From Tomocerus qinae (lineage: Eukaryota; Arthropoda; Collembola; Entomobryomorpha; Tomoceridae): a stretch of DNA of 64,000 nt. The notes beneath the pieces are model-generated. The model was not told the origin of the DNA and ran no database searches. It was given only the letters and a program-made list of their open reading frames with translations. The position numbers were made by a program, and so were the translations under genes. Positions within the stretch are counted from its first letter, which is position 1; every line of letters begins with the position of its first letter. The DNA lies in contig CM034547.1 of the NCBI GenBank assembly GCA_020055645.1, forward strand, positions 20,809,013-20,873,012, read 5' to 3'. This document shows, piece by piece, positions 27,383 through 41,865 of this stretch.

Positions 27383-30300
27383 ACAAATACACTGCTATAC
27401 TAGCTAATACTACAGGGATTTTGGTTCAAACTTGTTCACGATATTATGTTCGTAATTGATCTTCCGTCCTTCTAGTGCAAGTTTGAACTATGTTGTGCTA
27501 TACTCAACATTAGACTAATATAAAAAATACTTCTGATTAGATTACTAAATATAGCATTTTTGAGGTTTGTCTATAGTGAAAATGTTGATTTATATGAAAC
27601 TGCGAAAGATTTGCTTCACCTTTCGGAATTTTATTACTTGTGGTAGGCTTAGCTTTCAATTTGTTTAATGGCAATGATATTCATGAAAATGCTTTCTCTT
27701 TGACAGCGACCCAAACCATTGCAACCTTCAAATGCAAAGAAACTCTGATAATTTTGCATATACATCTAAGGTAGAGAGTCAAATAACAGATCCCTGACAG
27801 GCGGGTAATTGTTTAGAAACGTATACATTAAGTAGATGTATGATAAGTATATGCGATAGTGTTGGATGACAAATAGATCAAAGCCTGTAATAATACTCTC
27901 CGTCGAAAATTTAACCCCGAGTCAATAAGGACACTAAGGGATAGAACTTTTGCCAAACTGAAGTATTACATAATGTATTAGATTGAGCCAAAGGCCCTGG
28001 CTCAAGATCAGATCCGATTCCAAATGTAACAAGCGATGAACTACGGATCAGCTTTTATTTCAGTGGCACTATAAAATAATGTCTTATATGAGAGTTACAT
28101 TGTACGCACGTTTATGGAATTCTACAACCCATTAGCAGTAACATATCATTATATAGCTCCTATAAACACTCCTCTCACTACCTACTACATACTTTTTACA
28201 TAAAATTTTAATTTACATTAGGAGCGTTGGAGGAGAGAGGCTATAATATAGGATTGATAGTATACTACACCCACTTAGACACTTTTGTAACTATATAACG
28301 AGATGTAATAACACATAAACAGTGACAGGGAAGTTTATGCGAGACGCCAGTTTATTTGGAAGGCTCTAACCGGATCGCATCGTTACATTACATTACATTA
28401 GTTATAATTCAATGTAGAAATTCGACTCAACTTCACTCTCGTTCCTATTACTAATGTAAGTGCATGTCTGAATCTCTCTATTATAGGAGAAATGTATTTA
28501 CTTTGAGCTTCTCTGTGAACCTTAGCTAGGAGCTAGTATTTAGGCATGCAAAATATTATACATTCCGTATATAGTGTAAGAATTCAGAATGGTACAGATA
28601 AAAGGCGAACAAACATGGAATGAAGTGGAAGTGTTTCTCCTTGCCTCAAGCTGCATTTCTTGCCTCATCATCACGAATTTTCTACCATGTTTTAACTAAG
28701 GCTGAACCTGATATACATTTCCCTCTCCGGCACTTGATGTACTATGTATTTGGTTTGGATCCGCTCTACGAATTTGAATCCCTTTGTGTCAGATTTCTAT
28801 AGTAGCTCTCGCTCCTCCAAATGGATTTAGCCTTTTTTCTTCACGTCTCTAAAACTTGTCTCAGTCTAAATTCAATTCTCAGACACTTTTGCAGGATGAA
28901 CATGAACTGTCACAGCGCACTGTCAATTCTTCCTTTCGCAGCACTTGTTTAAAAGTTGTCAAACTCTTCCGTATCATTGAATTCGAGAAACAGCCAAGAT
29001 AGGTGTCTTATGAAACTACTTTGATTGAACCTTTGTTTGCTCACTTCGCGTACAGCGAAAAATCCTTCCTTGACATCCAATATGTCTTCAGGTCTCACCG
29101 GCTAAAACTATCGATGCGGAGGACACAATACTGCAAGCCTTTCTATCACAATAAATAAAATTGAACATGAGTCAGATTACAACAATTTTCTATTTCCCAT
29201 CCAATAATTCTCAAAACTAACTTTCCACATAACGTCTCTACGGCCCTATACAAAAGTTAACCTAACTGCATTAAAGGTTTAGTCGGCTTCATTTCCCCTC
29301 CTCACAAGCACCAAATAATTCAATACTCACTCCATTGATTTTCTACTAGTAGTAATGAAATTTTACACAATTTACACACAAACTACGAGATCCAATTCGT
29401 TACCAAGTTCTCACAAATTTTACACAACTCTATGAGTGACAAAATTGTTGCTTGTGTTGTTGCGTTGCGTCCTGAAAAGTATTTCGACCATAGAAGAGAG
29501 GAATTAATGAAGTTGGCAGGCACTAAGTTTCACAAGCATTTTGGTTGGCTACTTTCAAATGTACATTGGATGATAAAATCATTTATGCAGCTGCTTACAT
29601 ATGTACATACGCATAGTATATCATAGAAATCAAATCAAAACTTCATGGTAATGTCACTAATGTCAGATGGTGCGTTGGTGGTATGCTTATTATCGTGTCT
29701 TTGTGTACACAAACAACAAAAAGCTTCTTCGAATTCGACTTCATCAATTTCAAGTTCCAACTTTCCTAACCAAATATCTAGTGTAGCCCGAAAATTAATC
29801 AAGGATATTGTATAAAGTACAGGTAAGCAATTGTACTAATGGTATGACTGTTAAATACAAAATGCAACGCCCACTAAGAATCAGGATGACTACATAAGCT
29901 TGACAATAAAGATAAACTCGCGTGCTGATTACCCTGAAAGTATAATTTATTGCAATTAGGTGCAGGTCATTTGTAAAGTCAAAGTAGGACAAAGACAAAG
30001 TAAAATGCTTACAAAATTATCACATGTAGTTGTGACATATTCAAAGGTAAATGACCTACAATTATCAAAATAATATTCCAATGAAATTGTAATAATTGTT
30101 TAGCAAGTAATTTTTGCCAGAGTCGAAAATTGCTTAGAAAATTACAATTTTGTTACTTGTTAAGTGGTGTATAGGAAAGCTCAATCTGTCTGTACGTCCG
30201 TCCGTCTGGTAATACGATAACTCAAGAACGCATTGAAGGGTTGAAAAATAATGTCGAGTTTGAAAATGGGCAAAAATTAGATAAAAAAATCTGCGGCGTG

Positions 30301-33300
30301 GTTCGAAATCAATAATTGGACGTAACTTTTGTGTTTGTCATCGTAGAAAGTCATGTAATAGCTCATTTGAAATCGGAAAGATTCAGTGACACGACTAAAT
30401 GGTTTACATAATACTCCTGATTGGAAAAGTGGTTAAGAAACAAAAAGTTGATGTAATCTATGCTACGTTTTTATATGCATTTTATCTATGATAGAAGCCA
30501 TCGATTGATAGATCGTTGTTTTTTACGATCGCATATTTCGCAGAAATTATTTCCAAAAATTTGCTTCGTAGTTGACAAAAAAAAGATAAATGTAAGACAG
30601 AATTGAAAAGGTTAAAATTACATTCTTATTTCCAATTCTGCTAGCATGATAAAAATTTAAATTGTACATCTAATTTAGCTATGCCCTTTGTCAATGAAAA
30701 CATTTTATGACATTGCCGAAAGTATAGTATGATTTCGTGGTGAATTTCTAGCTCAAAATTTCCAATTTAAACGGTGCAACTATTGGAGCAACAAAATATT
30801 ATATAGGTGTATATAGATATGCAGCGAGATGACAAGTGTATACAACTGAGTAGATATAGTAATTTACAAGTGGTTCAACTGATTGTGAGAATAATATAAC
30901 AAAAGAGTCTACACGATACTGTCTATTTCATATAAAAACAAATACTATAGACTCAAAGTCTGGGACATAAGTACCAGTGTAATGTAACGGTGTTCAGTCC
31001 TACTATTTCTTCTGAAGTGCAATATTTACAAAAGTTATTTTCTTCCTACTACGACGACTCGACAAGAGTGCCTTTATTTGCCCAAGGCTTTACAGAAATT
31101 CATAGGGTATAACTTCTGTATCACTCTCACTGCCTGACAAACTCTGATACTCTTGTACTACGAAAATTTTATTTTATACTTTCTTGTCTTCCTCTTCTCT
31201 GGCTGGAATCAGAAATTCTCCTGCTGTCCCGTTTTTTTCCTGAGGATACCTGCTCAGATGCTAAAGTAGGTGCCTACGTCATTTAATAATAAAATAATGT
31301 TCACGAAAAAGAATGTAATCCCTTGTATACTAAAATACTCGGATCTTGTAAAAAATACTAGACAATAAGTTGCATAATGCTTTTGTACTTCAGTCTCTAC
31401 TATTACAAAGATTGTGTGGCTACGACAAATACTCATGGCATGACAAACCTTCATCTACCGAAGTGAATTTACTTTCACATGTTGGTCACAAAATCTCTTT
31501 TTTCTCATTCTATTGTGTAGCAGATAGCATAGCATTAGAAAGTGCCTATCCGCCTGCTAATAAGAATGTTACAAATTACACAATCAGCTCTTAGCAAACA
31601 CAATGAGATTAATTACTGAAGGGTAAATTGACTAAAACTTGAGAAAAGTAACCAGGTAATTATACAAAGACCAATAAAAATACAATAACACATGCTTAGT
31701 CTGCGTAGCTCTCAAGTAACTCGTTTTGCCATGTCGCCTAAATGAAAGCTATAGTGTCACAATACTCTCCTCAATGCTTTTCAATGGAAAAGCTACCCAA
31801 TAAACAAAATTTTCCGTATCTATGTCGTTTCAAATACCATATAACCTCCACTACTATCTTTTCGATCATCTTGTTTTATCTATTCGTAGCTTTGTGGTGG
31901 CAGTAGTATAATTGAGACACAATTATCTACAGGTAGATACGATATGCTTGAAAATTGGTACAGCCATACATAAATACATAAAGGTTTGACTCCTTTGCGT
32001 GAGTTTTGCTAGTATTGCAAAAATTATAAAGTTAATAAATCGAATTTTCTGTATTTGAACACGCAATAAGAGTTCAAACGCTTGTCATTTGGTGGTCTAT
32101 CGTACAATTTAGTAATTCGCGATTATGTTAGTTAGGAACTGTTATACTAGAATTTAATTATCTATACGGTTGAAATACGCAGGGAACATTATATGAACTA
32201 AACAAGACGCTGACAACGTTAAAACACAACTTGCTTTAAAAGCAATAAAAGCAAAGTTTACTTGCTTAAAATAAACTTAAAACATTTTTTGAAGTCAAGT
32301 ATTTATTTATGTAAAACTCGCTCAATGATTTTCGCAATGCTTACACCTAGTGAATAATTTAAAGGTTTTAAAAACAGAGGGTATTCTAATGGTTGCTTTC
32401 TTTACAGTCTATACTTATGTACTATATACATAGACACAATAATAAATAGTACACTTTTAAAGGTAGGTGGGTTGGGCTGTTTAGGTTAATGCTCTGACTG
32501 TCCTAACATTAAATAGTTAAGCATGGGCTCAATGTCAATTGCTAAGATGCACATGTTTGGACAGTGTAAGCAAGCTGTGCTTGGCAGTATATTATGCTCT
32601 AGCTCTGGACTACTCCCTTTCATATATACTCCACCATTTTCATGTTAGCAGTATATTTATTATTGGAATTTAATTCCGAAATACATGTATTTTCTCTATA
32701 CAGGATTATCTGGTATAGCATTAGCTTTCACATTACTTTAAAAAACGGTCGACTGCTTTAAATTCTCTTCCATTTCTCTGCAACTATGTACACACGTTTG
32801 TACATTTCTTGCACACAAGTACTACTATTATAAAAGTAAAATATTCTTATGTACCAATATTTTAAGAATACAAGTATTGCAAAAAAGGCATATATGTCTA
32901 ATATACTCAGCTAGAAACATTTGAATTCTATACAGAAAAATGGATTCCATAAGGAATTAAATGGGCTTTGGTGAAAAATGATGAAGGTGGCAGTGAGAGA
33001 GAGTGTAGAATAATTTGGAAGGATAATGGACATGGAAAAGTCGCACGATGACAACAAGATGTCTAGGTACTACTAAACAAGTGTGGTAGGCACACACGGT
33101 TATAGCATTACAAAGAATCTATACAAGTGCCAATAGACTTGCTTGGTAAGTTCGTGTTACTTGACTTTCTCTTATTATTACTTTCTCTGATGACGACTAA
33201 ATCTTAACTTTTCCTTCGCAAACTCCCTTCCCTTGCTTTCTCATCTAACTTAAAAACTTGAACACCATCTCCGTTCCCTATAGACAGCGAGAGACTTTTT

Positions 33301-34472
33301 GAAGATGGAGATATATAGTAGTAAAGACAAAAATACGAGTAGACACTATTAAAACCGGCAGGGTGGATTGAATTGGATAAGCAGAAGACATACTGATAGA
33401 TGGGAAGAATGCTATGTACATGAACATGCAGTAGAGTGAAGTGCTGGATCTTATAATAAAGAATGAAAAGTACGGGGAATAAACGTCTCAAATGGACCTT
33501 GCTGTGTGTACGAGTATAAGCTACTAATGCACGTACATTATATGGGATGCCAATGCTCAACAGACCATTCTCTCGCATTTCTATATAGCAAGGAGCTACC
33601 CATACACACAGTACAAGAGCAGAAAATTTCATTTTCATTATCAACACTCAACATTCCATGACTTTCCAAGTTTTCTCTCGAGCATAGCACAGCTCAGCTT
33701 TCTCTTTTCACTTTCTTGACTTGAATCACTTCGTTACTTTTACTACTTCTTCTTCAAATCCACTTCATTCTACTCTTGCCTTTTCCGCATCTCTCCTTTC
33801 CTCATAAAATCACAGAAACTATCTCCATATTATCTCTCTTGCCAAAAGTTGTTATTCCATGACTCGTTCTCTGCTCTTCCTTTCTTTTTCTCATGTCATC
33901 ATACTTTTCCTATTTATTTCCTACTAAGCTAAGCACTGAACCTTGCTACACATTATAAAACCGCTCCTTACAAGTCACGCACTAAACACAAGGGTTATGA
34001 AAGTCAAAAATTAATTCCACGTGGAAGGTTAAATCACTCATTTCTGATACGAATTGAACTCTGCCTGCCTGAAACTTTACAGCATTTAAGTTTCCGAGAA
34101 TAGGAAATTGTTAAATGCTCTTTTAGTTGATCAAATAGAAAATGAGCGGCTACCCTCAAACTCAACCACTATGGGGCAAAGAAATCCTTCATTTAAACAC
34201 AATCATATACGCAATTTATCTCCTTTCTCAGTCTAAAAAATATCTCTCAATCAAATGAAACTTGATTCTGAATAAAATGATTTTGTATGTACACATCTGT
34301 TGACAAACTCTTTTAAAAATGGTTTATTTGTAGCTAAAAGGTTATAAATGAGATTATTTAACTGTAATATGGACACAAATGTCTGCACAAGGACAATGGA
34401 AGCTAAAATTTATATTATGCAATATTTAGAAAATCTAAGTGCGTCCCACGCTCAACCTGTGTCTTATCTCAA
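27383..34472. other. Gene-poor stretch with a possible dispersed-repeat fragment
   Basis: No coding gene was recognised. At about 30185-30480 a block begins with CTGTACGTCCGTCCGTCTGG followed by GATAACTCAAGAACGC, the kind of phrase seen in dispersed repeats of invertebrates; I cannot delimit it. A minus-strand frame at 33647-33204 (147 codons) begins with a hydrophobic, signal-peptide-like segment but then has no recognisable domain, and I leave it unannotated. Confidence 0.4.
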
Positions 34473-35249
34473 ATACCGTATTAATCGAATTAATTCTCCG
34501 GGTTGTTATTGTTTCATTCACCTTTTTTTAGCTTCTGAAAACGACGAAAATCGAAATAGTTAACCAGGTGGTGAATTATTTCGATACGGAGAATTATTTT
34601 CCAACCGTCAATTTTTATTAAGTTGGTACTTTTTGAAAATTAAAAAATGAGAAATAGTTTAAAAATTCAATTGAGTTTAGTCTTTTTCTGAAGAAATGTC
34701 CATGGTTTCAGGGATCAGTCTTCGTTGTCAATAGTCAATAGTAAGTCATTCTCTTCAATTAATGTCATACCAGTTTCTGGATATTAATTAGGTGCTTTGT
34801 AGCAGAAGCTCCCTTACCTTCAATACAGTCTTTACCAGGTTTTAAGGCCGTAATCATGTCGATTCATAATGCCGCAAGAGTAAAATGGATTTTTAATTTT
34901 GTAACAGAAGTAATGTCCCATGCTTAGCAAAAATCCAATTACAAACCGCTGTCAACGGATGTGGTCTTGAATTCCCTGGAGTTGCAATCCAGTTGTATTG
35001 GTGACCATTCTTACTCTTATCAGATCTACCATTTCTATCTTACGCCGTATAAGCTCATACATTCACTTTTTAAGTACATCTGGATTTAAATTTACCTACT
35101 GAAACTTAGATTGGGATGGTGAATTATTTCGATACGGAGAATTATATTTCAAAGGCTAATATTTTCCTCTTGAAAACGAAAATAATCGAAATAGTTACCC
35201 GGGGGGAGCACTATTTCAATACGGAGAATTAATTCGATTAATACGGTAT
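34473..35249. mobile_element. MITE with 28 bp perfect terminal inverted repeats and TA flanks
   Basis: The left end starts ATACCGTATTAATCGAATTA at 34473. The right end (35222-35249) is its exact reverse complement over about 28 bases. Read with TA as the target dinucleotide, the terminus is CCGTATTAATCG, which would suit a Tc1/mariner-like element, but TA is also part of the palindrome and so is weak evidence. The phrase GAATTATTTCGATACGGAGA recurs in direct orientation at about 34573 and 35120, with a third diverged copy at about 35208, so the right end carries internal duplications. No coding capacity. Confidence 0.8.
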
Positions 35250-38200
35250 GTACACAAAAGTGTCTTCATTTTACTGTCAGCAGAAGCATATGACATTCTT
35301 GACATTTATTACAGCACAGCGTATTGCACAGCATCAGTTATTGGATCAGCATTGTATTATTTATAATTCTCCTTATTACTCCCTACACTGTATTAGGTTC
35401 TTGACGTAATTTCTCAGACTAACAATAAAAAATAAACAATAAGCGTTTGATAAGTTCGCCGTGGGTAGCAATGATGCTGCACAAAGGAATGATTTTTCTC
35501 TCAAGACTTCAACTCAATGTTCACAATAGGTTCGAGACTAGACAGTTGGGTTTTAGGCATGGAAGAGTCTGTCACAAACAATAGAAGCAACTGTCGACAA
35601 CTTCCTACTCTCCACCCACAGCATTTGTCATGACGGCCGGATAACTCTTAATACATTTTTTGCTACCCACTAGCTCCCCACAGTCAGAAAGTAATAGAAG
35701 GTGAAAGCTCTCTACTGAATCCAGCATTTCACACTTGTTGATACTTCTAAAGCCTATTGTGTGAATGTAATATCTAACTCTCTGCTTTGCAACACAAACT
35801 CTGTACATGCATACTCCGTGTACCAATCTAGAGCTCTTATGCGTAACAGAGCAAACATGTATTAGCTGCAACTGGCAGGAATGTGCTTAGAGAAGAATGT
35901 CTGCAGCATAAATGGTCCCATATGTTCATGAAGTCTTTTATACTTTTATCAACAGTCAACAGACATCTTATACATGGAAGATACTATACAACCCAAAAGG
36001 AACAACCTAAGACGCAAACAAGTTTTCAGAAAGCTGCTGGATACTTCTTAAGATACTAGCTTTGGCTAATGTTCAGCCATATGCTGTATAATTTGAGTGT
36101 ACTATGTTTTGGAAATTTTATTTTTAGCTACCATTTATTGCTAATTTATACAAACGCTTGCGAGTACAGACAAAGTATAGTATAAAAATCGCCATAAACT
36201 TTATATCCTATTTAGGTCAGTTATGTAATGATATTGCTATTCAATATGCATATGTTTATAATATATCTACTTCATTTGGCACAATATGGGATTTTCCCTC
36301 TTCTTCATCTCAGGGAAATTAGGAGTTTGTATGGTACACAGATGAATTTTGCATAGGATAGCTAAAAATAGATATTGTGACGGACGGCGGTTTATGAATG
36401 TGTATGTAGGGTTTAATATGTATGGTAGGCTAATTTTTTATTAACTTTGGTGAACAATCAAAATTGGTAAGTAATGCTACATTTTTATTTGATTTTTGAA
36501 TGCAATTTGTAGTTAATTATGATTTAAGCAAAAGACCAATGTCAATAAAGTTAATTACCAGAAGGCCCAGAGCATTTATACTTGGGTCTTATTATGCAAA
36601 TTTATAAGGACGATATAATATTTGTATCACTTTGCTTGTTTTAGGTTTTACGGCTGTTACCTATGTTTATACATAATTAAAAAGCCATACAAAGTCACAG
36701 AGCCACGCACAGTATTTGTCAAAGCGTTCCCCATACAAAATTCATGTGTGTGCCATACGACTTAATATTCAGTCATCTCAGATAACCATTAAAACATTGT
36801 AAATTATATGTACCTATATACATATGTAGACAAAGCAACGTCAATTTTATGTGTAATTTCATTATTTTCCGATTAAATCTATATGTATAAAATAATGCTT
36901 TCTAACTTTTGATCTCATATTATGAAAACAGATATAATAAGATAAAACGAAGCTGAAATCAACAATACTTTTAAAAGAATTATAGTACAACAGCAAAACG
37001 TAAATGGGTGTTTCCAAATCTAATGATAAATGGCTTAAAGCATGTTGTTGTTATCTAAAGCTCATTACGCCTACCCTATACTTATATTCATCAATTTAAA
37101 ACTATAATGCTCATTGGGATTATCATAGTAGACAGATAGATAATTATTTCGTATTAGGAATATATATGCAAGCCCATTTAGTCTGGACTTTGACAGTCTA
37201 ATTTTCTCTTTTGTGAAAATATGATACTGTATTACGGTCATGCGAGAGAAAATAACATTCTCTTATGTTTATGACTACATACTTTTAATTAAATAGGTAC
37301 CTATATACAATTTTCCAATATAATTAGTACCCACGCCAAAATCAGTATAAACTCCCTATTTGGTTGTAACTTTTGAGTAAATACTTGGATTCTTGTTTAT
37401 AAGAATCTCAATCGAGGCCATATACCTAGTAGTACCAACTGATAATTATAGAACACACGCTCAAAACTTTTAAATACTCATTGTTATATATTTATAGAAA
37501 GGCTTTGATCCAATTAGGAAGAAAAGTTACGTTGTACACGACGATGGTACCGATAATTAGCAAGAAAGCAGATACACTGAGAAAGACTATATGTGTACAG
37601 CAATAGAATAAAGATCGTTGACAGTGAATAACCTAAAGATAGTTTTTCACTTGTCACTCCTTATACTTATTAAAATATTAGAATACTTACCTTTCCATGA
37701 GAAGAAAATTCAGGCTTCATAAACTGCGTGAGAGAAGTCAGAACAGAACAGTCTCGGTTGCAAAGCGAGAGGAAACTGAATTGTCAAGAGTTGATAGAAC
37801 GGAGAAAGTTGGTACATTAGTTACATAAGTCGGCAAATCTCTTCGCAATTAGAGTTGCCTATTAGTCGCTGTCACTTCCTACGGGAGTGTCATAGATAAC
37901 GCGTAGGTTGAGTCAAACCCATAATAAAATTACTTGGTACAAGCAGTTCTTTAGTCATTTTTCTTTTGAACAATAAAGTTTCACTAGTTGGTACTCTGTA
38001 CTTTTAGTAAACATCAAAGAAGATGCAAGAAAAAATCAAAGTTTTATGACGCTAGTAGTATCTTCTGAATCTTCTCCATTGCAATTTTAAACTTAGCATG
38101 ACACAAAGTCACAATACGTTGAGTATTGTATATACATACATTTTTAGCGTTCTGCTTCTGGGCTCTTCATCCACCTCCACTCCACAACTAGAGAAATGAA

Positions 38201-41200
38201 CAAATTTAATGAATGTTTACAATTCGGATATAAAGTAACGCCTCATATAGCTTTCTCCATGCAAATCAAATAGCTTCCTTGAAATCTGAACTACTTTAGG
38301 AACTTTATATGGTGTGGGGAATATTTTATATGGTGTTTAGACTTGTATGGCGAAAGTCACACCCAATAATATTACAAAACTTACTAATAAAATCAATTCA
38401 TATTGGATAATAATAAAAGTTTGTATTTAAGTCTAGGAATACGATATATAGAACTGCATGTAATGTGCAGCAGCTATTCAGGCTTACCCCTAATTCTACT
38501 ACACAATAGAATGTAATAAAGTATGTAATGCAAATATTGAAATAAGTTTTTGGAGCAGCAACAGTGGATGTCAATGCCAAAGACGTGTCTTAGAAACTGG
38601 ACTGGTTAAATACAAAGACTAAGCAAAGCTTAAAGTAGTAATAGAGCGCACATTATTTGACTCCACCTTTGGCCAGAAACATGTCTTAATGATATTTACT
38701 ACTACTACTTCTGCTCTATCTGACTAGTCTAACCAAACTGAACTAAACTGTTGACTTGCCGTAAGTAATAATGTAAGTAAACTTTTTTGTCCACTTTGTT
38801 AGCTTTGCACATAATATTACTTTCCTACGTGACAACAGACAAAGTCATGCCATGAAGTAAACGTCACGGCTGTAACCTTCGTACATATACACTAAACCAA
38901 CAGTTACTTATACGTCCAAAATCCTCTGAATAACCTGAACAAGGCGAACAGTCATTACATGTACATGTACAGGTAGAAATAGCAATGGGTCTCGTACTAT
39001 TTGTAGTCAGTATTAACAACCATTACAAACCCTACAACATGTATGCCTATCTAATATCTACTATAGACTCTGCCTTTACTTTAGCTGACTGTTTCTTCAA
39101 CGAGTGGATCAAATTAACAAACGTCATATAAATGTTTCTGACAGATAATATACAAAGTACTTTTTGGGAGAAACAAAAGCATAAACAAAGAAATCTTTCT
39201 CATTAATGGCAAGTAGGAAATCTTCATTAAAAGGAGACATTTGTAGCTTGAAAATTTGGTCTATTCCACATCGTTAGAAAAGTTTTATCTTTTAATATAT
39301 TCTCGAAAATTCCAGAAACACTCCAGTAAAGATTTAAGGCGAGTGCGAGTGCAATACTTCAAAAGGTTTTAATTTGTTGAAATTAGTACCTACTTAGTGT
39401 ATAGGTGACACAAAGTACTCAAAAGGGAGTAGGAATACTCTAATTACTTTTTGAAGTTTTTTAATTAGCAGTAAAAAAGTACAGGTTTAGAGAGAATTAG
39501 TGAGACAGTTTCTTTGTTTGCAAAACTATTGTGTTTGGTACCTTGGTAGGCGTAGGTGGGTCTATTATGCGAGGTATGTATAACAATATTTTACTTGGTC
39601 TTTGGAGAAAGAGAAGCAACAGCAGTATTCACCAGTTGCTTTCTCGTATCAGGGTAAAATAGAAATCATCTAAATGATTGTCTGGAGATGGAGAAAGAAA
39701 ACCGTAGCCAATCCTGTTTTCCTTGCAAATGTTTTATGTGTACCTGGTGCAATTTCAGTCGACAATGGGCGCTCGACGCTCTATTTGTCTTTCTTGTCGC
39801 AATGACTGCTAGATAGAGAAACTATTTTGACAGATGCGTTGTGTTGTAAACTCAAATAGAAACTGAAACTAATGTGTAGAAGGTAGAAAATTCTTTTGAA
39901 CGTGTTAGAGTTCTCTTGCGAAGCAGACGAGAAGGAAGTGATCCCGAATCTCCAGAATTTCCGACCCCATCCGATCCCGCTAAACTAATACCCATCAGTA
40001 AGACACCCAGCGCATGTCACCATCATTGAAGTCAAATGCTTGGATGAAACAGCGATACGCTCTACTACTTCAGTGATGGATAATTATTTATATTTAACTA
40101 TGTACCTAAGTATAGTATAGGCCAGCAAACTTTGTATGTATACAGATCTGCTGTCCTCCTCTCCTACCCAATTTTCCATATGGTCTATACACACCCACGT
40201 GTTAAGTCATAAGCGTCGACTGCTTAATTGTGCTTATGTAATAGGTACTTTACAATAATACGAGTACAGGAAATCAGTTTACTTCAAACTATACGAACTA
40301 AAGATAACAATTATCTGACAAAAAACTTTTCATTTATCACTCTACTGTATTTTGTATTCTGTGAAAAAATCGTCTTATCTGAAATTAGATGAGAAAAGCA
40401 ACAATTCGGAAATAGACAAAATGAACTCAAGTAAATAACATTTTATTTATTAGGACAAAAAAAGCTTGAGTTTGTTCGATAACCCTGAAATTTCCGTAAA
40501 TACCATCAATATAATTATACCATACCATTACCATACATATTATTTTTTGTTAAATTACACCAATTAAAGCTGGACTATAACGAGTTTTAAAGTAAGTGTA
40601 AGACAAAGCTGATGTACTGTACAACTTTAACCTGATGACTTAAAATATAATCTTATTTTAATTACTCATTTAATACTGTATGTAGCCCTGTCCAGTCCGT
40701 GTCCGTCCGTAGGACAATAACTTTATTAAGGAAGATGAGAATGAGACTATCGGCTTTTGCTAGGCTGAGAAGCACTTTCACTATCCTTCGGCCTGGCTGT
40801 CCCGTTCCAGTTCCATTCCGTCTTTCTATTCTATCCTTGACTAGGCGTCGTTAATTCGAATTCTCAGTGGCACGGATTACGGATTCTTGCTACGTTCTTT
40901 GCTATCTAACTGTGTGTGTGTAGTGTGTAGTGTACTCTACTCTGTCATCTGTATGCAACAAATGTATTGTGCTGTGCATCATCAAAATCATCTCAGGTTT
41001 GTGTAGTTTTGTGTTATTTTATTTTATTAATGCATATAGTAAATAAATACATACACAGCCGTAACCCTGTATGTTGGTATCCCTTATACGAAAATATGAA
41101 CTACGTTGGCGTTTTGAGTAAGTTGTGTTGTATTGTAATTGTAAGTCAAAAAATATGCAACCATTTGCATCTTGCAAAATTTGCATGCATTGATGCAATA

Positions 41201-41238
41201 CAAAACACAAGCAAACAAGCTAATAGTTTTGACTTTTG
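35250..41238. other. Gene-poor stretch; candidate UTR exon near 37.7 kb only
   Basis: No coding gene was recognised on either strand. At about 40680-40720 there is a GTCCGTCCGTAGG phrase similar to the one near 30.19 kb, possibly another dispersed-repeat fragment. The stretch 40911-40931 is a short TG-rich microsatellite. Confidence 0.4.
37691..37777 (-). other. Candidate 5' untranslated exon of the GPCR gene
   Basis: On the minus strand the sequence reads CATGGAAAG|GTAAGTATTC, a near-perfect splice donor at 37691/37690. About 85 bases upstream lies TCAGTT (complement of 37774-37779), the arthropod initiator consensus. The next plausible acceptor on this strand is directly before the GPCR start codon (25646). 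Joined there, the short ATG frame in this exon would run into a stop, so it would be leader sequence. This is inference from splice signals alone. Confidence 0.25.
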
Positions 41239-41865
41239 GCATTGAGTGGTATGAATAAGAATAAGTATTTACTACAAAGTAAAAAGTATAAGTAAAAGGT
41301 CTAGACTTGAAGTAAAAGGTATAAGCAAAAGCATTTGCTTCAAATCGAATGAATAAAAGAAAACTTTTACTGTCAAGCAAATACTTTGCAATTGTAGTAT
41401 TTACTTCTCATTTTGTACAAAACAAAATTTGGTTACTATGACTCAGCCAATCAGAGACCAGCAACGAATCACATCTATACTCTATAATTCACAAATACTT
41501 CGTGGTCATGGTTATAAGTAACCGGTCAGAGTTATCTATGAGTTACTTTAGAAAATTAATCGTGAATCCTACTAATCCTACTCTTTTGCGTGGGGAAGTA
41601 AAAGGTGAAGTTGCTATCAGAGAAACTTCAAATTTTTGAATCAAATACTTAAAGTAGAAGAAAATTCAAGATGTTATTCATACCAAAATGTAGTATTTAC
41701 TTCTAACGGTAGTAAATGCTTCATGCAAATTAGCAAATACTTTTAGTCCTAGATTAAGCATAAGCAAAAGTAATTGCTAATATTTTTATTCATACCAAAG
41801 GAACCTTTTACTTCAAAAACTTCAAGTAAAAGCATAAGGTAGACCTTATTCATACCACTCAATGC
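41239..41865. mobile_element. MITE with 21 bp perfect terminal inverted repeats
   Basis: The left terminus contains ATTGAGTGGTATGAATAAG from 41241; the right terminus (41845-41865) is the exact complement over 21 bases. Subterminal regions at both ends carry repeated AAGTAAAAGGTATAAGC-type motifs and their complements, as binding sites for a transposase would. The element is 627 bp without a reading frame of note. No unambiguous target duplication was found, so the superfamily is not assigned. Confidence 0.75.

Noticed and set aside
33204..33647. 147-codon minus-strand frame with a signal-peptide-like start
   Set aside because: After the hydrophobic start it has low-complexity, untypical composition, no domain, no cleavage-site or peptide pattern and no supporting splice partner.
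35521..35560. GGTTCGAGACT, resembling a tRNA B box
   Set aside because: No matching A box, acceptor stem or anticodon arm could be placed around it.
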